Under the pieces are notes generated by a model. That model had not been told where the DNA came from. It was given only the letters and a program-made list of their open reading frames with translations, and did not search any database. Positions 17,811 through 26,204 of a DNA stretch of 64,000 nt are shown piece after piece. The stretch is from the NCBI GenBank assembly GCA_030824575.1, contig JAVBXL010000050.1, positions 1 to 64,000 on the forward strand, read 5' to 3'. Source of the stretch: a bacterium. GTDB lineage: Bacteria > Pseudomonadota > Alphaproteobacteria > Sphingomonadales > Sphingomonadaceae. Each line of letters begins with the position of its first letter. Within the stretch, counting starts at the first letter, position 1. The translations under genes and the position numbers were made by a program.

Positions 17811-18410
17811 ATGCGCACTGAACGGATCGCCGCCGTCCTGCTGGCGGCCGGATCATCCACCCGCTTTGGCGACGATGACAAGCTGATGGCCGACCTGCGC
17901 GGCAAGCCGCTCGCCGCCCATGTGCTAGAAACGGTCGCGTCCATGGCCTTTGCCGAACTGGTCGCGGTCGTGCGCCCGATCGCGGACGCCCCGGTCATTC
18001 ATCGCAAGCTGGACCGGCGCGGCTATAGCATCATCGTGAACGACCGGCCCGAAGAGGGAATATCGGGCAGCATCGTGCGCGCGGTCGAACATGTCATGCC
18101 CAACATGAAGATACGCGGCATATTGATCTGCCTGGCCGACATGCCCGACGTGCCGCAGACCCATTATAACCGCATCTGCCTGGCGGCGGAGGATATAAGG
18201 TCCGTGGTCGCCTCCACCGACGGCTTCTCCTCCTCCCCGCCCGCTTTTATCGGCCGCAAGCATTTCCCCGAATTGCTGGCGTTGAAAGGCGACCAGGGCG
18301 CGCGCGCGCTGCTGAGCCACGGTATCCAGATCGAAACGAGCGGCAATGTGCTGCACGATATCGACACGCCGGAGGATCTGCCCGGCTGGCGGCCGGTGAC
18401 GCCGCAATAG
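17811..18410 (+). CDS. MobA/MocA-like nucleotidyltransferase
   Basis: The 199-residue protein opens AAVLLAAGSSTRFGDDDKLMADL, the nucleotide-binding loop of NTP transferases. It contains ILICLADMPDVPQTHYNRI (acidic metal site), then SPPAFIGRKHFPELLALKGDQGARALL and a final HDIDTPEDL. This is the MocA/MobA pattern: cytidylyl- or guanylyltransferases that attach CMP or GMP to molybdopterin. No molybdoenzyme gene lies nearby. The ATG chosen begins the domain; longer upstream reading frames overlap the folE promoter. Confidence 0.8.
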   Translation: MRTERIAAVLLAAGSSTRFGDDDKLMADLRGKPLAAHVLETVASMAFAELVAVVRPIADAPVIHRKLDRRGYSIIVNDRPEEGISGSIVRAVEHVMPNMKIRGILICLADMPDVPQTHYNRICLAAEDIRSVVASTDGFSSSPPAFIGRKHFPELLALKGDQGARALLSHGIQIETSGNVLHDIDTPEDLPGWRPVTPQ

Positions 18411-18423
18411 GCCCAGAGCGGCT

Positions 18424-20094
18424 TTAGTTGGACCGGGTCGGATCGGTCATCGGATCGCCCATTTCGCGCGGATCGGGCGCGCGGCTGATCGGCAGCGATC
18501 CGGTCTGGCGCTCCAGCATCCGATGCACCACCGGCGGGTTCGGGCCGGCATGGAGCGCGTGGATCGCCTGGCTATTGTCGATGTCCGCCACGGTCCGCCG
18601 CTGATTGTGGCGGACATAATCCAGCCAGGTCGAGACATGATAGCGCTCCACCCATAGGGACGGATCGCCCAGGTCGCGCATCAACGTCCAGCCATGGGCG
18701 CCGTCACGCCGGCGGATGCGCCGCCGCTCACTCATCGCGGAGAGGAAGGGGACGATCGAACCGGCCGGGATGCGATATTCGATAGTGACGACCACCGGCC
18801 CGCTGCGCGGCTCCACCGGGACCGCCGTATCGGGTTCGCGCCAGCTGTTCTGGAGGTCGAGATTATCCTCGCCGGTCTGCGCCAGCGGGCGAAGAAAACC
18901 CAGCATGGCGGCGGCGAATTGCGCGACGGCGGAGGCATAGAGCGCCTCGACGACGCCATGATGCTCCGCGATCCAGCCGAACATCCAGGCGCCGATCGCC
19001 ATGCCGCCGAAAGCGGTCATCTGATAGAGCGACACTGCCCGTGCGACGACCCAGCGCGGCGCCGACATCTGGACGGAGACGTTGAACGTTGCGAGCGCCG
19101 TCACCCAGCCCATGCCCGCCAGCAGATAGCCGAGCAGGGCCAGCGCCAGCCAGCTGCTCGCGCCCGTGATCGCGGTGCCCAGCGCCAGGATCAGCGCGGC
19201 CGACCGCACCATCGTTTCCACCGAGAAGCGCGCGCGCAAATGGCGGGTCGAGAGCGCCGCGAGCACCGCGCCGATGCCGAACGCCCCGCTGGTCAGGCCG
19301 AACGTCAGCGCCCCGCCGCCCAGCACGTCGCGCGCGACCAGCGGCATCAGCGCCGACACCGCGCTCGCGCCGATACCGAAGGCAGCGCCGCGCAGCAGCA
19401 CCAGCCGGATATTGGGCGACATGGCGACATAGCTGAGGCCTGCCTGCATCGCGACGCCCAGCCGCTCGCGTGGCAGCAGCTTGGGCGGCAGGTCCGGCCG
19501 CCAGCGGGACAGGACCGTCAGCAGCGCGATATAGCTGACCGCATTGGTCAGGAACGCCGCCGCCGCCCCCGCCACCGCGACGATCACGCCGCCCAGCGCC
19601 GGGCCGACGCTGCGCGCCAGGTTGAAGCCCATCGAATTCATTGCGACCGCGCTGGGCAGGATGGCGCGTGGCACCATGTCGCCGACCGACGCCTGCCAGG
19701 CGGGACCGTTGATCGCGGTGGCGCACCCCAGAAGGAAGGTGAAACCCAGCAGCAGCCCGGGCGTAACCAGTCCGGCCCAGGCGGTGAGCGCCAGCGCGGT
19801 CGACACGATCAGCATCGACGCCTGGCACACGATCATCACCTTGCGCCGATCCAGATTGTCCGCGACCGCCCCGGCCCACAGGGAAAACAGCATGATCGGC
19901 AAAGTCGTCGCGGCCGGGACCAGCGCGATCAGTTGGGGGGAGGCCGAAAGCGAGGTCATCATCCAGGCCGCGCCGACCGACTGGATCAGGCCACCGAAGT
20001 TGGATGCCAGGCTGGCGGTCCAGATTGCGCGGAAGATGGGGATGGAAAGCGGCGAAGGGGTTTGCTGATTCGGGGCTGGCGTCAGGCTATCCAT
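18424..20094 (-). CDS. MFS transporter of the MFS_3/EntS type with soluble C-terminal domain
   Basis: A 556-residue protein. Residues about 25-415 form a twelve-span MFS permease (SLWAGAVADNLDRRKVMIV between spans 2 and 3, SVGPALGGVIVAVAG). The remaining roughly 135 residues are soluble, with RSGPVVVTIEYRIPAGSIVPF and GWTLMRDLGDPSLWVERYHVSTWLDYVR. That tail looks like a small alpha/beta-barrel monooxygenase-like domain and is standard in the MFS_3 family. Relatives export siderophores or small molecules; substrate unknown. The start at 20094 gives the family N-terminus. Confidence 0.85.
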   Translation of the reverse strand: MDSLTPAPNQQTPSPLSIPIFRAIWTASLASNFGGLIQSVGAAWMMTSLSASPQLIALVPAATTLPIMLFSLWAGAVADNLDRRKVMIVCQASMLIVSTALALTAWAGLVTPGLLLGFTFLLGCATAINGPAWQASVGDMVPRAILPSAVAMNSMGFNLARSVGPALGGVIVAVAGAAAAFLTNAVSYIALLTVLSRWRPDLPPKLLPRERLGVAMQAGLSYVAMSPNIRLVLLRGAAFGIGASAVSALMPLVARDVLGGGALTFGLTSGAFGIGAVLAALSTRHLRARFSVETMVRSAALILALGTAITGASSWLALALLGYLLAGMGWVTALATFNVSVQMSAPRWVVARAVSLYQMTAFGGMAIGAWMFGWIAEHHGVVEALYASAVAQFAAAMLGFLRPLAQTGEDNLDLQNSWREPDTAVPVEPRSGPVVVTIEYRIPAGSIVPFLSAMSERRRIRRRDGAHGWTLMRDLGDPSLWVERYHVSTWLDYVRHNQRRTVADIDNSQAIHALHAGPNPPVVHRMLERQTGSLPISRAPDPREMGDPMTDPTRSN

Positions 20095-20135
20095 AGCAGG
20101 GGGATATAAGCCGCAATGGCCGGCGCGCAACGCTT

Positions 20136-20870
20136 CTAGGCGCGCCCTGTCCGCAGCGCGGCGGCCCAATCGGCCCGGCCATGCGCCTGCGCCGCGCGGG
20201 CGGCAGCGTCCCAGTCATAGCGGATCGCGATGGATTCTGCCGTCCATCCGGCCGCCATCCGCTCCGCGATCGCATAGCGGGCATGGGGCGATCCCGTCTC
20301 CACCTTGTGCGGAAAGGGATGGTCGTCGGCGTAGGCGGGCAGGCCGACGCTGCCCGGATTGACGATCATTCCGCCGCCCGGCCGATGGTAGATGCGCGGG
20401 ACGTGCGTGTGGCCACACAGGACCAGCGGGGCGGCGACACCCCCTGCCCGCGCTTCCACCTCCTCCGCGGTCGCGGGCCGCAACCCTGTGGGGTCCAGCG
20501 TTTCGAGCCAGTAGCAAAGGTCGTCGCCCGGCGCGCCGTGGACCATCAGCACATCGTCGGCGAGCCACAGGCTGTCGGGTAGCGACTTGATCCAGTCGCG
20601 ATGACGGGATTGCAAGACCGCGTCGGTATAGCGGTCAGACGCGCCCATGCGGCCCGGATGCTGGGTCAGCAATTGCCGTTCATGATTGCCGCGGATCGTG
20701 GGCAGGTCGAGCGCCATCAGCCGGTCGGCCGTGTCGCAGGGGAAGAGCGGGCCGGACAATATGTCGCCCAGATTGACGATCGCATCCACGCTCCGCCCCT
20801 CGACATCGGCCAGCACGGCGTCGAGCGCGGCGATATTGCCGTGAATGTCGGAGAGGATGGCGATCCGCAT
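20136..20870 (-). CDS. Metallophosphoesterase (calcineurin-like, YfcE/MJ0936 type)
   Basis: The 244-residue protein has the full metal-site series: AILSDIHGNIAALDAVL (residue 3 on), IVNLGDILSGP, TIRGNHERQ, MVHGAPGDD and LCGHTHVPRIY. GMIVNPGSVGLP follows. These bind two metal ions for phosphomonoester or phosphodiester cleavage. I start at 20870 because the DIHGN motif is always near the N-terminus; 56 upstream in-frame residues are promoter sequence. It is divergent from fadA. Confidence 0.9.
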   Translation of the reverse strand: MRIAILSDIHGNIAALDAVLADVEGRSVDAIVNLGDILSGPLFPCDTADRLMALDLPTIRGNHERQLLTQHPGRMGASDRYTDAVLQSRHRDWIKSLPDSLWLADDVLMVHGAPGDDLCYWLETLDPTGLRPATAEEVEARAGGVAAPLVLCGHTHVPRIYHRPGGGMIVNPGSVGLPAYADDHPFPHKVETGSPHARYAIAERMAAGWTAESIAIRYDWDAAARAAQAHGRADWAAALRTGRA

Positions 20871-21011
20871 CGCCCCTGAATGACACAGGGATTCGCACTG
20901 CGAAAGGACGGAATGCGACAGGGAGTTGGACAGTATCAGCGATGTTTCGCGCAAGCCTCTCCGCCTGCCGCTACGGCAGGGCAGGACGGCACGGCCGTCA
21001 TGCATTTGCCC

Positions 21012-21039
21012 TTGCACTTTACGTAAACGTAAATACATT
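21012..21039 (+). promoter_or_regulatory. fadA promoter with palindromic operator in the spacer
   Basis: A -35-like TTGCAC (21012-21017) and a -10-like TACATT (21034-21039) flank TTTACGTAAACGTAAA (21018-21033). That 16-base inverted repeat has perfect 7-bp arms (TTTACGT/ACGTAAA) and exactly fills the spacer. The fadA ATG is 50 bases downstream of the -10. The palindrome resembles sites described for LiuR-type MerR regulators of acyl-CoA catabolism, which I recall but cannot check here. Confidence 0.6.
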
Positions 21040-21089
21040 TCGCTTCACATCCAGTGCGCCCACAGGGCAGCAGACGGAGAGGGAAAGAC

Positions 21090-22298
21090 ATGGAAGCCTA
21101 TATTTACGACGCCGTCAGGACGCCCCGTGGCCGGGGCAAGGCCGACGGGTCGCTGCACCAGATCACACCGCTTCAATTGGCGACACAGGTGCTGGAGGCC
21201 GTGCGCGACCGCAGCCAGATCGATACCGCCGATGTGGACGACGTGATCCTCGGCTGCGTCAGCCCGGTCGGCGAACAGGGCGCGGACATCGCCCGCGTCG
21301 CCGTACTGAACGCCGATTATGCGCAAACCGTGCCGGGCGTGCAGATCAACCGCTTCTGCGCCTCCGGCCTTGAAGCCGTCAACATGGCCGCCGCCAAGGT
21401 CTACTCAGGCGAAGCGATGTTCGCGATCGGCGGCGGCGTCGAATCGATGAGCCGCGTGCCTATGGCATCGGACGGCGGCGCTTGGGCGATGGACCCGTCG
21501 GTCGCCTACAAAACCTATTTCGCGCCGCAGGGCATCGGCGCGGACGTGATCGCCACCAAGTTCGGCATCAGCCGCGACGATGCCGACGCCTATGCGGTCG
21601 AAAGCCAGAAGCGCGCCAAGCAGGCGTGGGACGAAGGCCGCTTTGCCAAGTCGATCGTGCCGGTGAAGGATGTGATCGGCCGCGTGGCGCTGGACCATGA
21701 CGAACATATGCGGCCCGACGCGACGATGCAGTCGCTGGGCGCTTTGAAGCCCAGCTTTCTGGCCCTGGGCGAGGATATGCCCGGTTTCGATACGGTGGCG
21801 CTGCTGCGCTATCCCGAACTGGAAAAGGTCAACCATGTCCACCATGCCGGCAACAGCAGCGGCATCGTGGATGGCGCGGCCGCCGTGCTGGTCGGCAACA
21901 AGGATATGGGCGACAAATATGGGCTGAAGCCCCGCGCCCGCATCCGCGCCATGGCGTCGATCGGGTCAGAGCCGCTGATCATGCTGACCGGGCCGGAATT
22001 CGTCGCGGGCAAGCTGCTGAGCCGCGCGGGCATGACCACGGCCGACATCGACCTGTGGGAACTGAACGAAGCCTTCGCGTCGGTCGTGCTGCGCTACATG
22101 CAGGCGATGAACCTCGACCATGACAAGATCAACGTCAATGGCGGAGCGATCGCCTTTGGCCATCCGCTGGGCGCGACCGGGGCGATGGTGCTGGGCACGG
22201 CGCTGGACGAATTGGAACGGACCGGCAAGGGCACCGCGCTCGTCAACCTGTGCGTCGGCGCGGGCATGGGCACTGGCATCATCATCGAACGTATCTGA
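21090..22298 (+). CDS. fadA: Acetyl-CoA acyltransferase (thiolase)
   Basis: The 402-residue thiolase has the acylated cysteine at residue 90 in NRFCASGLEAVNM, the NVNGGAIAFGHPLGATGA histidine motif and the C-terminal LCVGAGMGTGIIIE with the second cysteine. It cleaves 3-ketoacyl-CoA in beta-oxidation. The gene starts after a GGGAAAG site and is followed, across a palindromic repeat, by the FadB-like multifunctional protein; together they form the beta-oxidation complex. The in-frame ATG 36 bases upstream is less likely. Confidence 0.95.
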   Translation: MEAYIYDAVRTPRGRGKADGSLHQITPLQLATQVLEAVRDRSQIDTADVDDVILGCVSPVGEQGADIARVAVLNADYAQTVPGVQINRFCASGLEAVNMAAAKVYSGEAMFAIGGGVESMSRVPMASDGGAWAMDPSVAYKTYFAPQGIGADVIATKFGISRDDADAYAVESQKRAKQAWDEGRFAKSIVPVKDVIGRVALDHDEHMRPDATMQSLGALKPSFLALGEDMPGFDTVALLRYPELEKVNHVHHAGNSSGIVDGAAAVLVGNKDMGDKYGLKPRARIRAMASIGSEPLIMLTGPEFVAGKLLSRAGMTTADIDLWELNEAFASVVLRYMQAMNLDHDKINVNGGAIAFGHPLGATGAMVLGTALDELERTGKGTALVNLCVGAGMGTGIIIERI

Positions 22299-22310
22299 GA
22301 CCAAAAATAG

Positions 22311-22407
22311 CCGTTCGGGCTGAGCGAAGTCGAAGCCCTCCATCGAACGTAGTGAGATGCCTTCGCTCCGCTCAGGCGAGCCCTTCGACAGGCTCAGGGC
22401 GAACGGG
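22311..22407. repeat. Palindromic intergenic repeat, CCGTTCG family, copy D
   Basis: It begins CCGTTCGGGCTGAGCGAAG and ends GACAGGCTCAGGGCGAACGG, with inverted pairing of the outer arms. It lies inside the fadA-fadB intergenic gap of 124 bases, so it would be transcribed between the two cistrons. Confidence 0.8.
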
Positions 22408-22422
22408 GGAGAGGAGATCAAA

Positions 22423-24594
22423 ATGAACACCATAAACTTCGACATCGACGCAGACGGCATCGCCACGCTGACCATCGACGTCCCCGGTCAATCGATGAAC
22501 GTCATAGGCCTGGATTTCTTGGCCGACCTGGACGCCGCGATCACGCGCATCGCGTCCGAAGAGGGCATCAAGGGCGCGGTCATCGCGTCGGGCAAGGATA
22601 GCGGCTTCATGGCGGGCATGGACCTGAAATTTTTCGGGTCAATGCTGGCGAAGGCTGGCGCAGCGCCCTCCCCCGCCGCGCTGTACGACGATCTGTTCGT
22701 GCTGAACGCCCTGTTCCGCCGCCTGGAAACCAGCGGCAAGCCGGTCGCCTGCGCGATCGAAGGCACCTGCGTTGGTGGCGGGTTCGAACTGGCGCTGGCC
22801 TGCCATCGCCGCTTCGTGGGCGACAGCCCGAAGACGCAACTGGGCCTGCCCGAAATCCTGATCGGCCTGTTCCCCGGCGGCGGCGGGTCGCAGCGCCTGC
22901 CGCGCATCATGGGCGTGCAGGCGGCGCTGATGTATATGCTCCAGGGCAAGCTGTTCCGTCCGGCGGAAGCGGCGATGCTGAAGGTGGTCGATGCCGTCGT
23001 GCCGCAGGGCACGGCGCTCGCCGCAGCGCGCGAATGGGTGAAGGCCAATCCCAACGCCAACACCCAGCCGTGGGACGTGAAGGGCTATAAGGTGCCCGGC
23101 GGTGCCGGCGGCTTCAACCCCGGCTTCGTCCAGACCATGGCCGGCGCGCTGCCGATGACGCTGAAACAGACGCAGCGCAATATGCACGCGCCGATCGCTT
23201 TGCTGTCGGCCGTCTATGAAGGCATCACGCTGCCAATGGACAAGGCGATCCAGATCGAGAGCCAATATTTCGCCAAGGTCGCGGCCGACCCGCAGGCCAG
23301 CAACATGATCCGCACCCTGTTCGTCAACAAGCAGGCCGCCGAACGCGGCGCGCGTCGGCCCAAGGGCGAGGCGAAGGCGCCGACCACCAAGCTGGCGATG
23401 CTGGGCGCGGGCATGATGGGCGCGGGCATCGCTACCGTCGCCGCGCAGGCGGGGATGGAGGTCGTGCTGTTCGACCGCGACCTGCCCTATGCGCAGAAGG
23501 GCAAGGCGCATGTCGAGGAAGTGCTGAAGAAGCGGTTGGGCAAGGGCATGACGCCGGAGAAGCTGGCGGAGACGCTGGCCCGCGTGACCCCGACCACCGA
23601 CTATGCCGACCTGGCAGGGGCGGACTTCGTGATCGAGGCGGTATTCGAGGATGTCGCCATCAAGGCGGAAGTGACCAAGCAGGTCGAGGCCGTGCTGGGC
23701 GCAGACACCATCTTCGGGTCCAACACCTCCACCTTGCCGATCACGAAACTGGCGCAGGCGTGGACGAAGCCGGAGAATTTCATCGGCGTTCATTTCTTCT
23801 CGCCGGTCGAGAAGATGCCGCTGGTGGAGATCATCCTGGGCGAGAAGACCGGCCCCGCCGCGATCGCCAAGGCGCTGGATTTCGTCGCGCAGATCAAGAA
23901 GACGCCGATCGTCGTGCATGACAGCCGCGGCTTCTACACCTCGCGCAGCTTCGGCACCTATGTTCAGGAAGGCGCTGAACTGGTCGGCGAAGGCGTCAAT
24001 CCCGCGCTCATTGAAAATGCCGGCAAGCAATTGGGGATGCCCACCGGACCGCTGGCGGTCAGCGACGAAGTGTCGATCGAGCTGGGCTGGAAGATCATGA
24101 GCGCGGCCAGGAAGGAACTGGGCGACGCATATGTGCCGCAGGCGTCGGATGACATCATGGTGCAGATGGTCGAGGCAGGTCGCCTGGGCCGGAAGAATGG
24201 CAAGGGCTGGTACGACTATCCCGAAGGCGGCAAAAAGCATCTGTCGCCAGTGCTGGGCGAGATGTTCCCGCGCGCCGCGGAGCAGCCTGAAGTCGAGGCG
24301 GTGAAGGAGCGATTGCTCTATCGCCAGCTGATCGAATGTGCCCGCTGTTTCGAGGAAGGCGTACTGGAAACGCCCGAAGATGGCGATATCGGCGCGATCT
24401 TCGGCTGGGGCTTTGCGCCCTATACTGGCGGGCCGTTCAGCCATATGGATACGGTCGGCATCGCCCATGTCGTCGCCGTGCTGGACCGGCTGACGGCGGC
24501 GCATGGCCCGCGCTTTTCACCGACGGCGCAGCTTCGTGAGATGGCGGCGAGCGGGGCGACCTTCTATCGGCCTGCGATCGCGCAGGCCGCATGA
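22423..24594 (+). CDS. fadB: Multifunctional fatty-acid oxidation alpha subunit (enoyl-CoA hydratase / 3-hydroxyacyl-CoA dehydrogenase)
   Basis: The 723-residue fusion has a crotonase domain (about 1-190) with GTCVGGGFELALACH and the catalytic LGLPEILIGLFPGGGGSQR. The NAD-binding domain begins with LGAGMMGAGIATVAAQAG (glycines 328-335). HFFSPVEKMPLVEII and VVHDSRGFYTSR belong to the 3-hydroxyacyl-CoA dehydrogenase domain, and a second C-terminal HAD domain follows. It hydrates enoyl-CoA and oxidises the 3-hydroxyacyl product; the upstream thiolase completes the cycle. AGGAGA precedes the ATG at 22423. Confidence 0.95.
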   Translation: MNTINFDIDADGIATLTIDVPGQSMNVIGLDFLADLDAAITRIASEEGIKGAVIASGKDSGFMAGMDLKFFGSMLAKAGAAPSPAALYDDLFVLNALFRRLETSGKPVACAIEGTCVGGGFELALACHRRFVGDSPKTQLGLPEILIGLFPGGGGSQRLPRIMGVQAALMYMLQGKLFRPAEAAMLKVVDAVVPQGTALAAAREWVKANPNANTQPWDVKGYKVPGGAGGFNPGFVQTMAGALPMTLKQTQRNMHAPIALLSAVYEGITLPMDKAIQIESQYFAKVAADPQASNMIRTLFVNKQAAERGARRPKGEAKAPTTKLAMLGAGMMGAGIATVAAQAGMEVVLFDRDLPYAQKGKAHVEEVLKKRLGKGMTPEKLAETLARVTPTTDYADLAGADFVIEAVFEDVAIKAEVTKQVEAVLGADTIFGSNTSTLPITKLAQAWTKPENFIGVHFFSPVEKMPLVEIILGEKTGPAAIAKALDFVAQIKKTPIVVHDSRGFYTSRSFGTYVQEGAELVGEGVNPALIENAGKQLGMPTGPLAVSDEVSIELGWKIMSAARKELGDAYVPQASDDIMVQMVEAGRLGRKNGKGWYDYPEGGKKHLSPVLGEMFPRAAEQPEVEAVKERLLYRQLIECARCFEEGVLETPEDGDIGAIFGWGFAPYTGGPFSHMDTVGIAHVVAVLDRLTAAHGPRFSPTAQLREMAASGATFYRPAIAQAA

Positions 24595-24644
24595 TGGGGG
24601 TATAAATCGTAAAGACTGTAGGTTAGGTCTCCCCCGTAATATGT

Positions 24645-24705
24645 GTTCCCGCGCAGGCGGGAACCCAGGTCTACCGCCGGACTGGGTTCCCGCCTGCGCG
24701 GGAAC
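24645..24705. repeat. Perfect long inverted repeat
   Basis: Two 24-base arms (24645-24668 and 24682-24705) are exact reverse complements separated by 13 bases, and each arm is itself palindromic around CCCGCGCAGGCGGG. It lies between fadB and galE and could end the fad transcript. A half copy of the same core occurs near 2582. Confidence 0.88.
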
Positions 24706-24727
24706 ACTCGCTATTTGGGGTGATTGC

Positions 24728-25723
24728 ATGAGTGACAAACCAACGGTCCTGGTCACGGGCGGCGCGGGCTATATCGGCAGCCATGCCGTGCTGGCGCTCA
24801 AGGATGCCGGCTATGGCGTCGTAGTGATCGACAATCTGGTCACCGGCTTCGATTGGGCGGTGCCGGACGGCGTGACATTGGTGCGCGGCGATATAGCCGA
24901 CCAGCCGCTGGTCGAAGCGACGTTGCGCGCATATGACGTCAAGGCGATCATGCACTTCGCCGGTTCGGTGGTCGTGCCGGAGTCTGTCGAAAACCCCTTG
25001 AAATATTATCATAATAACAGCGCCAAGACCCGCGACCTGATCGAAAGCGCGGTGCGGGTGGGCATGCCGCATTTCATCTTCTCGTCCACCGCCGCCACCT
25101 ATGGCACGCCGGATGTCGAAGCGGTGCGGGAGGATACGCCGCAACAGCCGATCAATCCCTATGGCATGTCCAAACTGATGACCGAATATATGCTGCGCGA
25201 CGTCGCCGCGGCGCATCCGATGAACTTCTGCGCGCTGCGTTATTTCAACGTCGCTGGTGCCGATCCGCAGGGGCGCACCGGCCAATCGACGGCAGGGGCG
25301 ACCCACCTCATCAAGGTCGCGGTCGAGGCGGCGCTGGGCAAGCGCGAGAGCGTGGCCGTGTTCGGCACCGATTTCGATACACCGGACGGAACGGGCGTGC
25401 GCGACTATATCCATGTCAGCGATCTGGCCGCCGCGCATCTGCTGGCGCTGGAGGCGCTAATGGCGGAGCCGGATCGCAACCATCTGCTCAATTGCGGCTA
25501 TGGCAGGGGCTTTTCGGTGCTGGAGGTGCTGGACGCGGTCGATCGCGCGACCAACATGCCCGTCAAGCGCGTCATGGCGGGCCGCCGGGCGGGTGATCCG
25601 GGCAAGCTGATTTCCGACAATGGCGCGATCCTCAAAACCTTCCCCTGGACGCCGCGCCATGCCGATCTGGACCAGATCGTCGCTCACGCGCTGGCGTGGG
25701 AGCGCAAGTTGGGGGAACGCTAA
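24728..25723 (+). CDS. galE: UDP-glucose 4-epimerase
   Basis: The 331-residue extended SDR begins with TGGAGYIGSHAVLALKDAG (NAD Rossmann). It contains the catalytic serine context FIFSSTAATYGTP, the active-site tyrosine and lysine in YGMSKLMTEYML, YFNVAGADPQG and RDYIHVSDLAAAHL. It interconverts UDP-glucose and UDP-galactose for envelope polysaccharide. Its stop codon overlaps the next start (TAATG). Confidence 0.92.
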   Translation: MSDKPTVLVTGGAGYIGSHAVLALKDAGYGVVVIDNLVTGFDWAVPDGVTLVRGDIADQPLVEATLRAYDVKAIMHFAGSVVVPESVENPLKYYHNNSAKTRDLIESAVRVGMPHFIFSSTAATYGTPDVEAVREDTPQQPINPYGMSKLMTEYMLRDVAAAHPMNFCALRYFNVAGADPQGRTGQSTAGATHLIKVAVEAALGKRESVAVFGTDFDTPDGTGVRDYIHVSDLAAAHLLALEALMAEPDRNHLLNCGYGRGFSVLEVLDAVDRATNMPVKRVMAGRRAGDPGKLISDNGAILKTFPWTPRHADLDQIVAHALAWERKLGER

Positions 25724-26199
25724 TGAGCGAGGCGAGCGTCCGCGCCTTCTTCGCTACCCACGCGCCCGATGTGGCGATCATCGAACAGGGCGTCAGCACC
25801 GCAACGGTGATGGAGGCCGCCGCCGCGCTGGGCGTCGAACCGGCGCGGATCGCCAAGACGCTGTCGTTGCGCGTGGGCGATACGGTCGTGCTGGTCTGCG
25901 CGCGGGGCGACGCGCGGCTCAGCAATGGCAAGGCGAAGGCGGCGCTGGGCGCCAAGCCGCGGATGTTGGGCGCGGACGAGGTCGAGGCGATCACCGGCCA
26001 TCCGGTCGGCGGCGTCTGCCCCTTCGGCCTCGCCTCTCCCCTGCCCGTCTATTGCGACGTGTCGCTCAAGGATTTCGCCACCGTTTTTCCCGCTGCCGGA
26101 TCGCGCACCACCTCGGTCGAACTGACGCCCGATCGGCTGGCGGCCTTGACCGGCGGACAGTGGATCGACATTTGCACGCTTCCACAAGCAGCCGAGTGA
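25723..26199 (+). CDS. YbaK/EbsC family aminoacyl-tRNA deacylase
   Basis: The 158-residue product has the YbaK fold signatures: ARIAKTLSLRVGDTVVLVCARGDARLSNGKAK (catalytic lysine and arginine region), then ITGHPVGGVCPFGLASPLPVYCD. SLKDFATVFPAAGSRTTSVELTPDRL completes the domain. Such proteins hydrolyse mischarged tRNAs, for example Cys-tRNAPro. It is translationally coupled to galE, with 5 bases to the next gene; no functional link to sugar metabolism is evident. The start at 25723 is the only one giving the canonical length. Confidence 0.88.
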   Translation: MSEASVRAFFATHAPDVAIIEQGVSTATVMEAAAALGVEPARIAKTLSLRVGDTVVLVCARGDARLSNGKAKAALGAKPRMLGADEVEAITGHPVGGVCPFGLASPLPVYCDVSLKDFATVFPAAGSRTTSVELTPDRLAALTGGQWIDICTLPQAAE

Positions 26200-26204
26200 A
26201 GCCC

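Noticed and set aside
22639-24504. 621-codon open frame on the minus strand opposite fadB
   Set aside because: It has shadow composition; fadB has full crotonase and dehydrogenase motifs.
24503-24727. N-terminal extension of galE
   Set aside because: It would overlap fadB and run through the perfect inverted repeat. The Rossmann motif begins right after the ATG at 24728.
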